NCBI RefSeq assembly: GCF_008087085.1
Contig: NZ_VIYJ01000002.1
Coordinates: forward strand, 124,001 to 188,000
DNA length: 64,000 nucleotides
Direction of reading: 5' to 3'
From: Nocardioides rubriscoriae
GTDB taxonomy: Bacteria > Actinomycetota > Actinomycetes > Propionibacteriales > Nocardioidaceae
Of this stretch, positions 48,007 through 58,029 are shown piece by piece; position 1 is the first letter of the stretch, and each line of letters opens with the position of its first letter. The translations under genes were made by a program, and so were the position numbers. The notes under the pieces were generated by a model. The model made no database searches and was not told where the DNA came from. It worked only from the letters and a program-made list of their open reading frames with translations.

Positions 48007-49392
48007 GTGAGGGATCGGGACCACGCAGACATCTGGCGACAGCACGACGAGGCGGTCGCACGGCTCGCCGCGTCGTACGACGCGATCCCGGTCGGGCAGC
48101 CGGTGCGCCTGGCCAAGACGACGACCAACCTGTTCCGGGTGCGGTCCACCACGACGGCCCCGGGCCTCGACGTCTCGGGCCTGACCGGCGTCCTCGAGGT
48201 CGACCCGGTGGCGCGCACCGCCGAGGTCCAGGGCATGTGCACCTACGAGGACCTCGTCGACGCCACGCTCCCGCACGGCCTGATCCCGCTGGTCGTGCCG
48301 CAGCTGCGCACGATCACCCTGGGCGGCGCGGTCACGGGCCTGGGCATCGAGTCGACGAGCTTCCGCAACGGCCTCCCGCACGAGTCGGTCCTCGAGATGG
48401 ACGTCTTCACCGGTGCCGGCGAGGTCGTGACGACCCGGCCCGGCGACGAGCTGTTCGACGCGTTCCCCAACTCCTACGGCTCCCTGGGCTACGCCACCCG
48501 CCTGCGCATCGAGCTCGAGCCCGTCGCGGCCTACGTCGCCCTGCGCCACGTCCGCTTCGACGACGCGGCCCTGCTCACCAAGACCATCGAGGCCATCGTG
48601 GCCAGCGGCGAGCACGAGGGCGAGCCGGTCGACGGCCTCGACGGTGTCGCCTTCTCGCCCGACGAGCTCTACCTCACGCTCGCGCGCTGGACCGACGACG
48701 TCGGTCACGGCGGCCACCGCGGCCCGGCCTCCGACTACGCGGGGCAGCAGGTGTTCTTCCGCTCCCTGCAGGAGCGCGAGACCGACCTGCTCACGATGTA
48801 CGACTACCTGTGGCGCTGGGACACCGACTGGTTCTGGTGCTCGGGCGCCTTCGGTGCGCAGAACCCCCGGATCCGCCGGTTCTGGCCGCGCTCGCTGCGC
48901 CGTTCCGACGTCTACATGAAGCTGCTCGGGCTCGACCGCCGCTTCGACATCGCCGACCGGCTCGACCGCCGCGCCGGCCGGCCCCGGCGCGAGCGCGTGG
49001 TGCAGGACATCGAGGTGCCCAGCGCCCGGCTGCCCGAGTTCCTGACGTGGTTCGACGCCGAGGTCGGGATGCGCCCGGTGTGGCTGTGCCCGCTGGTCGC
49101 CCGACGCTCGTGGCCGGCGTACCCCCTGGAGGCGGGCGAGCCCTACGTCAACGTCGGCTTCTGGGGCACCGTGCACGTCGGTCCCGACGCTCCCGACGCC
49201 CCGCGCAACCGCGCGATCGAGGCCAAGGTCCACGAGCTCGGCGGCCACAAGTCGCTCTACTCCGAGGCGTTCTACGACCGCGAGACCTTCGACGACCTCT
49301 ACAACGGGCCGCACGTGGCCGCGGTCAAGGCGCGCCACGACCCCGACCACCGCCTGACCGACCTCTACGACAAGACGGTCCGCCGTCTCTGA
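48007..49392 (+). CDS. tmsA: FAD-binding oxidoreductase, TmsA-like (10-methylene fatty acid reductase)
   Basis: 461 aa from the GTG at 48007, 7 nt after a TAAGTT -10 (47994-47999). It is a VAO-type FAD protein of the DHCR24/DWARF1 group, with VPQLRTITLGGAVTGLGIESTSFRNGLPH as the FAD-binding core. In mycobacteria and other actinobacteria such an enzyme is paired with a CFA-type methyltransferase to make 10-methyl (tuberculostearic-type) fatty acids; the methyltransferase makes a 10-methylene acyl group and the FAD enzyme reduces it with NADPH. The next gene here is such a methyltransferase, 8 nt away. The symbol is by analogy. Confidence 0.75.
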   Translation: MRDRDHADIWRQHDEAVARLAASYDAIPVGQPVRLAKTTTNLFRVRSTTTAPGLDVSGLTGVLEVDPVARTAEVQGMCTYEDLVDATLPHGLIPLVVPQLRTITLGGAVTGLGIESTSFRNGLPHESVLEMDVFTGAGEVVTTRPGDELFDAFPNSYGSLGYATRLRIELEPVAAYVALRHVRFDDAALLTKTIEAIVASGEHEGEPVDGLDGVAFSPDELYLTLARWTDDVGHGGHRGPASDYAGQQVFFRSLQERETDLLTMYDYLWRWDTDWFWCSGAFGAQNPRIRRFWPRSLRRSDVYMKLLGLDRRFDIADRLDRRAGRPRRERVVQDIEVPSARLPEFLTWFDAEVGMRPVWLCPLVARRSWPAYPLEAGEPYVNVGFWGTVHVGPDAPDAPRNRAIEAKVHELGGHKSLYSEAFYDRETFDDLYNGPHVAAVKARHDPDHRLTDLYDKTVRRL

Positions 49393-49399
49393 GCCGAAA

Positions 49400-50692
49400 G
49401 TGAGCACGCTCTTGCCCACCCCCTCCTTCAAGATCGCCGACGTGGTCGCCGATCTCACGCGCGGCGGCATGCCGCTGCGCTTCACCGCCTACGACGGCAG
49501 CGCCGCCGGTCCCGAGGACGCCGAGATCGGTCTCGAGCTGGTCAACCAGCGCGGCCTGCAGTACCTCGTGACCGCCCCCGGCGACCTGGGCCTGGCCCGG
49601 GCCTACGTCGCGGGCGACCTGGTCGTCCACGGCGAGCACCCCGGCAACCCCTACGAGGTGATGCAGAAGCTCAAGGACCACACCAAGTTCCGGGCGCCGT
49701 CGGCGTCCGAGCTGGTGACGATCGTGCGCGGGCTCGGCCTCTCCAACCTCAAGCCGCCGCCCCCGCCGCCCCAGGAGCACCTGCCGCGCTGGCGCCGGGT
49801 GATGGAGGGGGTCCGCCACTCGCTGAGCCGCGACGCCGAGGCCATCTCCCACCACTACGACGTGTCCAACGCGTTCTACCGCCACGTCCTGGGCCCTTCG
49901 ATGGCCTACACCTGCGCGGTCTACCCGACCGCCGACGCCACGCTCGAGGAGGCGCAGACCGAGAAGTTCGACCTGGTCGCCCGCAAGCTCGACCTGCAGC
50001 CCGGCCAGCGGCTCCTCGACGTGGGCTGCGGCTGGGGCGGCATGGTCATGCACGCCGCCAAGGAGTACGGCGTCAAGGCGCTCGGCGTGACCCTGAGCCG
50101 CCACCAGGCCGAGTGGGCCAAGCAGGCCATCGACGCCGCCGGGCTCGGCGACCTCGCCGAGGTGCGCCACCTCGACTACCGCGAGGTGCTCGAGGACGGC
50201 TTCGACGCCGTGTCGTCGATCGGGATGACCGAGCACATCGGCGTCAAGCAGATGCCGGCCTACTTCTCCTTCCTGCGCGACAAGCTGCGCCCCGAGGGGC
50301 GGCTGCTCAACCACTGCATCACCCGTCACAACAACCTGCCCGCCCGCACCGGCGCGTTCATCGACCGCTACGTCTTCCCCGACGGCGAGCTCACCGGCTC
50401 GGGCCGGATCATCACCGAGGCCCAGGACGCCGGCCTCGAGGTGATGCACTCCGAGAACCTCCGCCACCACTACGCCCTGACCCTGCGCGACTGGAACCGC
50501 AACCTGGTCGAGCACTGGGACGAGTGCGTCGCCGAGGTCGGCCTCGGCACCGCCCGGGTCTGGGGCCTCTACATGGCGGCCTGCCGGGTGGGCTTCGAGC
50601 GCAACGAGGTCCAGCTCCACCAGGTCCTCGCCGTGCGCACCGCCGACGACGGCGCCGACGGGTTCGCGCTGCGCCCGACCTGGGGTTCCTGA
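49400..50692 (+). CDS. tmsB: CFA-synthase-family methyltransferase, TmsB-like
   Basis: 430 aa, GTG start. The N-terminal ~130 residues form the accessory lipid-binding-like domain of this family. SAM motif I is LLDVGCGWGGMVMHAA. HHYDVSNAFYRHVLGPSMAYTCAVYP contains the Tyr and Cys conserved in CFA synthases, and EHIG with GRLLNHCITR follows. It transfers a methyl from SAM to the double bond of a phospholipid oleoyl chain, probably giving 10-methylene stearoyl, judged by the adjacent FAD reductase; cyclopropanation is the alternative. Confidence 0.82.
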   Translation: MSTLLPTPSFKIADVVADLTRGGMPLRFTAYDGSAAGPEDAEIGLELVNQRGLQYLVTAPGDLGLARAYVAGDLVVHGEHPGNPYEVMQKLKDHTKFRAPSASELVTIVRGLGLSNLKPPPPPPQEHLPRWRRVMEGVRHSLSRDAEAISHHYDVSNAFYRHVLGPSMAYTCAVYPTADATLEEAQTEKFDLVARKLDLQPGQRLLDVGCGWGGMVMHAAKEYGVKALGVTLSRHQAEWAKQAIDAAGLGDLAEVRHLDYREVLEDGFDAVSSIGMTEHIGVKQMPAYFSFLRDKLRPEGRLLNHCITRHNNLPARTGAFIDRYVFPDGELTGSGRIITEAQDAGLEVMHSENLRHHYALTLRDWNRNLVEHWDECVAEVGLGTARVWGLYMAACRVGFERNEVQLHQVLAVRTADDGADGFALRPTWGS

Positions 50693-50714
50693 CGCACCCA
50701 CTAGTCTCGACCCG

Positions 50715-51431
50715 ATGAGCACCAAGGCAGCGACGTTCGAGGCAGAGGTGCTGTCGCGGACCCCGTTGGCGGCCCACCTCGTCCGGCTCGTGCTCGGCGG
50801 GTCGGGGCTGGCCGGGTTCACCAGCACCGGCATCCCCGACGAGTGGGTCGGGCTCGTGGTGCCCGGTCAGTTCCAGAGCCGCTACTACACCGTGCGCGCG
50901 TGGGACGGCGAGCGACTCACGCTCGACGTCGTCGTGCACGACGTCGGCCTGGTCACCGAGTGGGCCGCGGGGCAGTGCGTCGGCGACACGGTGACGATCA
51001 CCGAGCCCAAGGGCTCCTTCGCGATGCCCGAGGGCGCTGCGTGGCTGATGCTGGTCGGCGACCTGACCGCGTTGCCCGCGATCGCCCGCATCGCCGAGAC
51101 CGTCGAGGTGCCCACCCGCATCTGGGCCGAGGTGCCCGACGACATGTCGACCTATCTCCCGGCCGCCGAGGTCGACTGGCTCGGCCAGCCCGGTGACGGC
51201 GAGAGCCGCCTGGCCGACGTGGTCTCCGACCTGGTCTGGCCGCAGGGTGACGGCTACTTCTGGATGGCGGGGGAGTCCGCGCAGATGCGGGCGATCCGCA
51301 AGCACCTGATGCGTGAGCGGCAGCTGCCGAGCACGGCGTACGACGTGATGGGCTACTGGCGCGCGGTCGCCGGCCGGCAACCCCGCGCCGTCGACCCCGT
51401 GCGACAGACCGAGACAGGGACGAGACCATGA
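50715..51431 (+). CDS. Siderophore-interacting protein family (FAD-binding) reductase
   Basis: 238 aa, at the short end for the family. The FAD-binding RYYTVRAWD (R-x-Y-[ST]-V) and a C-terminal NAD(P)-type SIP domain (GDLTALPAIARI…, FWMAGESAQMRAIRKHL) are visible. Family members reduce ferric siderophores. Here it could also supply electrons to the neighbouring fatty acid enzymes; this is speculation. TAGTCT (50702-50707) ends 7 nt before the ATG. Its stop overlaps the era start (ATGA). Confidence 0.8.
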   Translation: MSTKAATFEAEVLSRTPLAAHLVRLVLGGSGLAGFTSTGIPDEWVGLVVPGQFQSRYYTVRAWDGERLTLDVVVHDVGLVTEWAAGQCVGDTVTITEPKGSFAMPEGAAWLMLVGDLTALPAIARIAETVEVPTRIWAEVPDDMSTYLPAAEVDWLGQPGDGESRLADVVSDLVWPQGDGYFWMAGESAQMRAIRKHLMRERQLPSTAYDVMGYWRAVAGRQPRAVDPVRQTETGTRP

Positions 51432-52384
51432 CCGAGCCCACCCCCGAGGCCCCCGAGGCCCCCGAGCTGCAGGCCCACAAGAGCGGCTTCGCGTCGTTCG
51501 TCGGGCGGCCCAACGCCGGCAAGTCGACGCTGACCAACGCGCTGGTGGGCAGCAAGGTGGTCATCACCAGCTCCAAGCCGCAGACCACCCGTACCGTCGT
51601 GCGCGGCATCGTGCACCGGCCCGACGCCCAGCTGATCCTGGTCGACACCCCCGGCCTGCACCGGCCGCGCACGCTGCTGGGCGAGCGGCTCAACGACCTG
51701 GTCAAGACCACGCTCGCCGAGGTCGACGTGGTCGCCGTGTGCTTTCCGGCCAACGAGAAGATCGGTCCCGGCGACCGCTTCATCGTCAAGGAGATGGGCA
51801 AGGTCAAGCGCACCACCAAGGTCGCGATCGCCACCAAGACCGACCTCGCGACCCCCGAGCAGCTGGGCCAGCACCTCCTCGACATCGCGACCCTCGGGGC
51901 CGAGACCGGCACCGACTGGGCCGAGATCGTCCCGGTCTCGGCCCAGGCCGGCCACCAGGTCCAGCTGCTCGCCGACCTCCTGGTCGGGCTGCTGCCCGAG
52001 GGCCCGCAGCTCTACCCCGACGGCGACCTGAGCGACGCCCCCGAGGAGATCATCGTCGCCGAGCTGATCCGCGAGGCCGCGCTCGAGGGCGTGCGCGACG
52101 AGCTGCCCCACTCGATCGCCGTCGTCGTGGAGGAGATGAACCTGCGCGAGGACCGTCCCGCCGACAAGCCGCTGCTCGACATCCACGCCAACCTCTACGT
52201 CGAGCGCGACTCCCAGAAGGGCATCATGATCGGCCACAAGGGCGCCCGCCTCAAGGACGTCGGCACCCGCGCCCGCCAGCAGATCGAGGCGCTGCTCGGC
52301 ACCCCGGTCTACCTCGACCTGCACATCAAGATCGCCAAGGACTGGCAGCGCGACCCGCGCCAGCTGCGCAAGCTGGGGTTCTAG
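51428..52384 (+). CDS. era: GTPase Era
   Basis: 318 aa. G1 GRPNAGKST, switch region TTRTVVRGI, G3 DTPGLHRPRTLLGERLN, G4 TKTD, and the C-terminal KH domain with KGIMIGHKGARLKDVGTRARQQIE. It binds the 3' end of 16S rRNA in 30S assembly, which fits its tie to ybeY upstream. ATGA overlap with the SIP gene means translational coupling. Confidence 0.97.
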   Translation: MTEPTPEAPEAPELQAHKSGFASFVGRPNAGKSTLTNALVGSKVVITSSKPQTTRTVVRGIVHRPDAQLILVDTPGLHRPRTLLGERLNDLVKTTLAEVDVVAVCFPANEKIGPGDRFIVKEMGKVKRTTKVAIATKTDLATPEQLGQHLLDIATLGAETGTDWAEIVPVSAQAGHQVQLLADLLVGLLPEGPQLYPDGDLSDAPEEIIVAELIREAALEGVRDELPHSIAVVVEEMNLREDRPADKPLLDIHANLYVERDSQKGIMIGHKGARLKDVGTRARQQIEALLGTPVYLDLHIKIAKDWQRDPRQLRKLGF

Positions 52385-52438
52385 CCGGCGCCGGAGGCGC
52401 ACGAGGGCAGCGGCGGGCCACGCCCCCGGTGCGGCTGG

Positions 52439-52480
52439 TGTGGTCTCGAGACGGTCGCCAGGGCGACCTCCTCGACCACC
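52439..52480. repeat. Intergenic repeat, GGTCTCGA…CTCGACCACC type, with hairpin
   Basis: Between the convergent era and septum-type lipoprotein genes. TGGTCTCGAG starts it and CTCGACCACC ends it. An inner 6-bp hairpin GGTCGC (52453-52458)/GCGACC (52463-52468) has a CAGG loop. Related to the shorter copy at 42461-42492. It may act as a terminator. Confidence 0.6.
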
Positions 52481-52503
52481 GTGGGTGGCGGTCCGGGTCG
52501 ACC

Positions 52504-53358
52504 TCAGTCAGGCGCCCAGCACCGGACGAACGTCTGGCCGGCCGCCCACTGCTCGGCGTCGGGGCCCTCGTAGGCCCACTCGTAGTCGAGCGGGTCGGCG
52601 GCCACGCCCGCGGCGGCGTCCTCGCAGGCGGCCCCGGTGTCGTCGACGGCCGGCGCCCCGGGGTAGCGACCGGGGTCGAGGGCGATGACCGAGAAGGCGC
52701 GCCAGGTGTGCGGGGCGCTGCAGGGCACGCGCTCGAAGGTGCGGGCGGCAGGACTGGCGGTGCCGCACATGCCGTAGCGGTCTCGTCCCGCGGGGGTGTC
52801 GAGCACGCCGGCCAACGACCCGCGGACGTCGAGGAGGTCCTCGGCTCCGGCGAGCGCGACGACGTCGCAGCGGTACCAGGCGGCGCCCTTGCCGGCCTGT
52901 TCGAGGCTGGGGGTGAACCAGACCGACCGCAGCATGCTGAGGCGCTGGTCCTGCAAGGTGCCGCCGACGACCGCCCCGAGGGCGGCCGGGCAGGTCTGCG
53001 CCACGTCCTTTTGGACCCGGTCGGAGTCGACGGCGAGCAGGTGGCCGCCGACGACGTTGTCGATGCGGCCGACCTGGTAGGTCTGGGCCGTGTGGGGAGC
53101 GGTGCACGGGACCGGTGACTCGCCGTTGGTGGGTGACACGGCCTGGCGGTAGGTCAACCGGTAGCAGGCGTCGTCCGCGGGGACGGTGACCGGGGTGGCC
53201 CGCGGTGGCGGCGTCGGCGTGGGCGTCGCGCTCGGGGTGGGTGTCGCGGTCGGTGCGGGGGTCGGGTCGTCACCGGAGCAGCCCGCGAGGACGCCCGAGG
53301 CGCCGACCGACACGAGGGCCGCCGCGAGGGCGGTCGCCGCGCTCTGTCGCCTACTCAT
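52504..53358 (-). CDS. Septum-formation-family lipoprotein (copy A)
   Basis: 284 aa. Signal peptide with lipobox LAGC, then a Pro/Thr linker. A duplicated domain follows, each half with C-x(n)-VPC-(T/S)-A-P-HT (DDACYRLTY…VPCTAPHTAQTY; MCGTAS…VPCSAPHTWRAF), the pattern of actinobacterial Septum_form (PF13845) proteins. Conserved Cys pairs imply disulfides outside the membrane. It is the downstream partner of a paralogue with an 8-nt overlap. Exact function unknown. Confidence 0.78.
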   Translation of the reverse strand: MSRRQSAATALAAALVSVGASGVLAGCSGDDPTPAPTATPTPSATPTPTPPPRATPVTVPADDACYRLTYRQAVSPTNGESPVPCTAPHTAQTYQVGRIDNVVGGHLLAVDSDRVQKDVAQTCPAALGAVVGGTLQDQRLSMLRSVWFTPSLEQAGKGAAWYRCDVVALAGAEDLLDVRGSLAGVLDTPAGRDRYGMCGTASPAARTFERVPCSAPHTWRAFSVIALDPGRYPGAPAVDDTGAACEDAAAGVAADPLDYEWAYEGPDAEQWAAGQTFVRCWAPD

Positions 53359-54187
53359 CGGTCGCGGCCCAGCACACCGAGCGGCGGTTGCCGGCGGCCC
53401 ACTCGGCCTCGTGGAACCACGTGTAGCCGTAGTTGAAGGTGGGTGGGTAGTTGAGGTAGGCCTGCACCGACTTCTTGCAGAAGTCGCGCGAGCGGACCTC
53501 GGAGAGCCGGTCGCCCGGGTAGGGGTCGTCGACCTCGCCGAGCTTGATGGTGGTCACCGCCCGCCAGGTGTGGGGCTGGCTGCACGGGATCTTGACCGAG
53601 TCGGCCACCGAGGGGCCGTCGACGCAGGCGACCCACCGGTCGTCGGGCCGTCCCTCGAGGAGGCCGCGGGCGGTCTCGGGCAGGGTGACCAGCGACGCGC
53701 TCTGCTCGCCCCCGCCGACCACGTCGCAGCGGTACCAGCGGGCGCCGGCGTCCCACGCCTTCTCCGAGGGCCGGAACCACGCCCAGCTCAGCACCGTGCG
53801 CATCGCCGTGCTCTCGTCGGCGCCCAGGAAGGTCTGCAGCCCGGAGCTGCACGTGTCGTAGGCGAACGCCCCCACCTCGGGCGAGTCGTACGCTGCGTCG
53901 CGCAGCCCGGTCGGCAGGTCGCCCACGGCGAAGGTCTCGGCCGTGTGCTTGGCGCTGCAGTCGACCACCCGGGTCGCGTTGGTCGGTGCGGACACGTCGG
54001 TCAGCGTGAGCTGACGGCACGCGCCGAGGGCGGGCGCCTCCACCGCGTCGACCTGCTCGGGGTCGGCGCCGGCCGGGGCCGGCCCTGCCGGGTCGCTGCA
54101 CGCCGACAGCCCCGAGCCGAGCAGCACGAGCAGGGCGGCCGCCGCTGCCGACGTCCTGCCGCGAGTCGTGCGTTCCCGGGTTGCCAC
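53351..54187 (-). CDS. Septum-formation-family lipoprotein (copy B)
   Basis: 278 aa, GTG start. Lipobox LSAC, then the same two-half layout as copy A (ACRQLTL…VDCSAKHTAETF; ACVDGPS…IPCSQPHTWRAV) and the same ending pattern (W-AAGNR-SVCWA here, WAAGQTFVRCWA in A). The two genes are clearly tandem duplicates and translationally coupled. They are probably envelope proteins. Confidence 0.78.
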   Translation of the reverse strand: MATRERTTRGRTSAAAAALLVLLGSGLSACSDPAGPAPAGADPEQVDAVEAPALGACRQLTLTDVSAPTNATRVVDCSAKHTAETFAVGDLPTGLRDAAYDSPEVGAFAYDTCSSGLQTFLGADESTAMRTVLSWAWFRPSEKAWDAGARWYRCDVVGGGEQSASLVTLPETARGLLEGRPDDRWVACVDGPSVADSVKIPCSQPHTWRAVTTIKLGEVDDPYPGDRLSEVRSRDFCKKSVQAYLNYPPTFNYGYTWFHEAEWAAGNRRSVCWAATDE

Positions 54188-54229
54188 GAGGGGCGATGCT
54201 ACCTGCGCACCGACACGCCCCCGCGCGGG

Positions 54230-54712
54230 TCAGGCCAGGAGCGCGGCCAGGGTGCCGCCGAGCTCGTAGGCCTGCTCGCGCTCCCGGTCGCCCACCTCGC
54301 CGAGCACCTCGAGCACCGGCGCCGCCTGCGCCCACGGCAGGGCCGCGACGATCGACTGCACGCTGCGCACCGCGCCGGTCGTGTCGTAGCGGCCGTGCAC
54401 CCACAACCCGTAGGGCTTCCTGCCGGCCGCTGTCGCCGTCCCCGAGCCGTCGGCGTCCAGGGCGCCGCCCACCTCGAGGAAGACCGTGTCGAAGAAGTGC
54501 TTGAGAGCACCGCTCATGTAGCCGAAGTTGGCGGGCGTGCCGAGCAGGTAGCCGTCCGCGGCCAGCACGTCGGCGGCCGTGGCGTCGAGGGCGGGCCGCA
54601 CCACGACCTCCACCCGCTCGATCGCGTCGTCGCGCGTGCCGGCAAGCACCGCGTCGGTCAACGACCGGACCAGCGAGGTGGGGGAGTGGTGGACGACCAG
54701 CAGGCGGGGCAC
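54230..54712 (-). CDS. NAD(P)H-dependent flavoprotein oxidoreductase, flavodoxin fold
   Basis: 160 aa from the GTG at 54712; TACCCT on the minus strand (54724-54719) ends 6 nt before it. The start of the fold reads LLVVHHSPTSLVRSLTDAVLAGT (FMN phosphate loop). GYLLGTPANFGYMSGALKHFFDTVF is the isoalloxazine-binding signature of WrbA/NADPH-dependent FMN reductases. Likely a quinone or flavin reductase; the substrate is unknown. Confidence 0.82.
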   Translation of the reverse strand: MPRLLVVHHSPTSLVRSLTDAVLAGTRDDAIERVEVVVRPALDATAADVLAADGYLLGTPANFGYMSGALKHFFDTVFLEVGGALDADGSGTATAAGRKPYGLWVHGRYDTTGAVRSVQSIVAALPWAQAAPVLEVLGEVGDREREQAYELGGTLAALLA

Positions 54713-54859
54713 CAGCGCAGGGTAGTGCGGTCCTGAGGGGCGGCCCCGGGGTGTGGCCTGCGTCGCACCGGCGGGGTGATTCCTCCCTGGTCCAATCCCC
54801 CGGGGGGTCGTCGACGAACACTGCACGTCCCCTCCCTCCGAACGTGAGAGGAGTTCGCC

Positions 54860-55534
54860 ATGAACTCCACGCCCCGCAACCGCACCAAGAAGACCCTCGC
54901 CGCGATCGCCGGCCTCGCCCTGCTCGCCCTGCCGCTCGCGGCGTGCGGCAGCGAGGACGAGGACAGCGCGGGCGGCAAGCCCGAGGCCATCGCGATGATC
55001 GGCGACCTGAGCACCGACGGTGGCACCACCGCCGTCAAGCTCGACGCCGGCACCCTCGAGGCCCTCGACGGCCTCGGCGTCGTGCCCGGCACCTTCGGTA
55101 CCGCCAAGATCACCGACGGCTCGATCATCTTCCCGATCACCGGCGGCAACGTGACCGTGTTCGAGAAGGACGCCGTGCCGCGCTACGTCGTCGGCCAGGT
55201 CCAGCACGAGGGCTCGGGGCTGTCGCTGACCGCCGGTGGCAAGACCGTCGTCGTCGGCAACTTCAACGTCGACCCCACCGTCTCGCTGGTCTACGGCGAC
55301 GTGGCCCTCGACAAGAAGGTCGTCGCCACCAGCATCCCGATCCTGCGCCTCGACGGCCGCACCCTGATGACCCCGACCTTCAACGACGGCAAGGCCGTCC
55401 TCGAGGGCTCCGGCGTCTTCCTGACCGACGGCGCGGCCGACCTGCTCAACAGCACCTTCGGTGTCGACGCCCTCAGCGGCAGCACCAAGATCGGCGTCGC
55501 CAAGATCACGGCCAACATCCCGGCCGCTTCCTGA
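54860..55534 (+). CDS. Lipoprotein of unknown function
   Basis: 224 aa, ATG with GAGAGGAG upstream. Lipobox LAAC in a basic N-terminal signal. The mature part is beta-rich (GTAKITDGSIIFPITGGNV, YVVGQVQHEGSGLSLTAGGKTVVVGNFNVDP), weakly like the HtaA-type haem-binding beta-sandwich, but I see none of its characteristic residues for certain. Single-gene unit, closed by two hairpins. Codon use is strongly biased to GCC/GTC/GAC, like highly expressed genes. Confidence 0.72.
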   Translation: MNSTPRNRTKKTLAAIAGLALLALPLAACGSEDEDSAGGKPEAIAMIGDLSTDGGTTAVKLDAGTLEALDGLGVVPGTFGTAKITDGSIIFPITGGNVTVFEKDAVPRYVVGQVQHEGSGLSLTAGGKTVVVGNFNVDPTVSLVYGDVALDKKVVATSIPILRLDGRTLMTPTFNDGKAVLEGSGVFLTDGAADLLNSTFGVDALSGSTKIGVAKITANIPAAS

Positions 55535-55548
55535 TCCAGACCCCGGTC

Positions 55549-55570
55549 CCCCCGCCCGCACGGGCGGGGG
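55549..55570. terminator. GC hairpin after the lipoprotein gene
   Basis: A 10-bp perfect stem (CCCCCGCCCG at 55549-55558, complement at 55561-55570) with a CA loop, 14 nt after the lipoprotein stop. Confidence 0.6.
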
Positions 55571-55577
55571 CACCCAC

Positions 55578-55611
55578 CCTGTGGCCCGCGACGCACGTCG
55601 CGGGCCACAGG
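55578..55611. terminator. 16-bp perfect hairpin between convergent genes
   Basis: 55578-55593 pairs perfectly with 55596-55611 around a CA loop. It ends 4 nt before the stop of the convergent DUF6328 gene, so it probably serves both directions. Confidence 0.75.
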
Positions 55612-55615
55612 TCGT

Positions 55616-56113
55616 TCAGCCCTCCTCCAGGCGTACGGCGGGCAGCGCGAGCCACAGCAGGCTGAAGAACAGCAGGGCGACGCCGCTCGCCGCGACGGCA
55701 GCGCCGGTGCCGACGGTGACGTCGAAGACCAGGCCGAGGACGCCGGCGCTGGTGAGCGCGAGCATCGTCAACCCGGCCCGGGCGGCCTTGTCGGCCGCCG
55801 CGACGATCCACCGACGTTGGTGGTGGTGGAAGAGCAGCCGGTGGAACGCCACCGGGGCCACGACGAACCCGGTCGACAGGACCGCCCCGCACAGCACGGC
55901 GAGGTACCACCGCACCTGGCCGTCGGTGAGGTCAGCGTACCGGTCGGAGAACGGCACCGTCAGCAGGAACCCGGCCGTGATCTGCGCGCCGGTCTGCGTC
56001 ACGCGCAGCTCCTGGAGCAGCTCGTTCCAGTTGCGGGTCAGCCGGTCCTCAGGACTCTCGCGCCTGTCGCCGGGGCTGTCGTGCGGGCTGTCGCTCGGGC
56101 TGTCGTCCACCAT
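55616..56113 (-). CDS. DUF6328 family membrane protein
   Basis: 165 aa. A Ser/Asp-rich N terminus with short repeats (SDSPHDSPGD) leads to the family-typical RNWNELLQELRVTQTGAQITAGFLLTVPF. Four hydrophobic segments follow, with AFHRLLFHHHQR in the middle loop. Actinobacterial family without known function. Divergent from leuA with the leader region between them. Confidence 0.8.
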   Translation of the reverse strand: MVDDSPSDSPHDSPGDRRESPEDRLTRNWNELLQELRVTQTGAQITAGFLLTVPFSDRYADLTDGQVRWYLAVLCGAVLSTGFVVAPVAFHRLLFHHHQRRWIVAAADKAARAGLTMLALTSAGVLGLVFDVTVGTGAAVAASGVALLFFSLLWLALPAVRLEEG

Positions 56114-56151
56114 CCGGGCACGTTAGCCCCCTCGTGCTCCCGCAGGCGGGC

Positions 56152-56157
56152 TATGGT
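56152..56157 (+). promoter_or_regulatory. Possible -10 element TATGGT of the leuA leader transcript
   Basis: TATGGT lies 9 nt before the leader ATG, with GGAGGAG overlapping the gap. If it is the -10, the leader message would have almost no 5' UTR. Alternatively, transcription starts further upstream and GGAGGAG serves as ribosome-binding site. Confidence 0.35.
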
Positions 56158-56166
56158 GGAGGAGTC

Positions 56167-58019
<1,853 letters not shown>

Positions 58020-58029
58020 CCCAGCTAGG

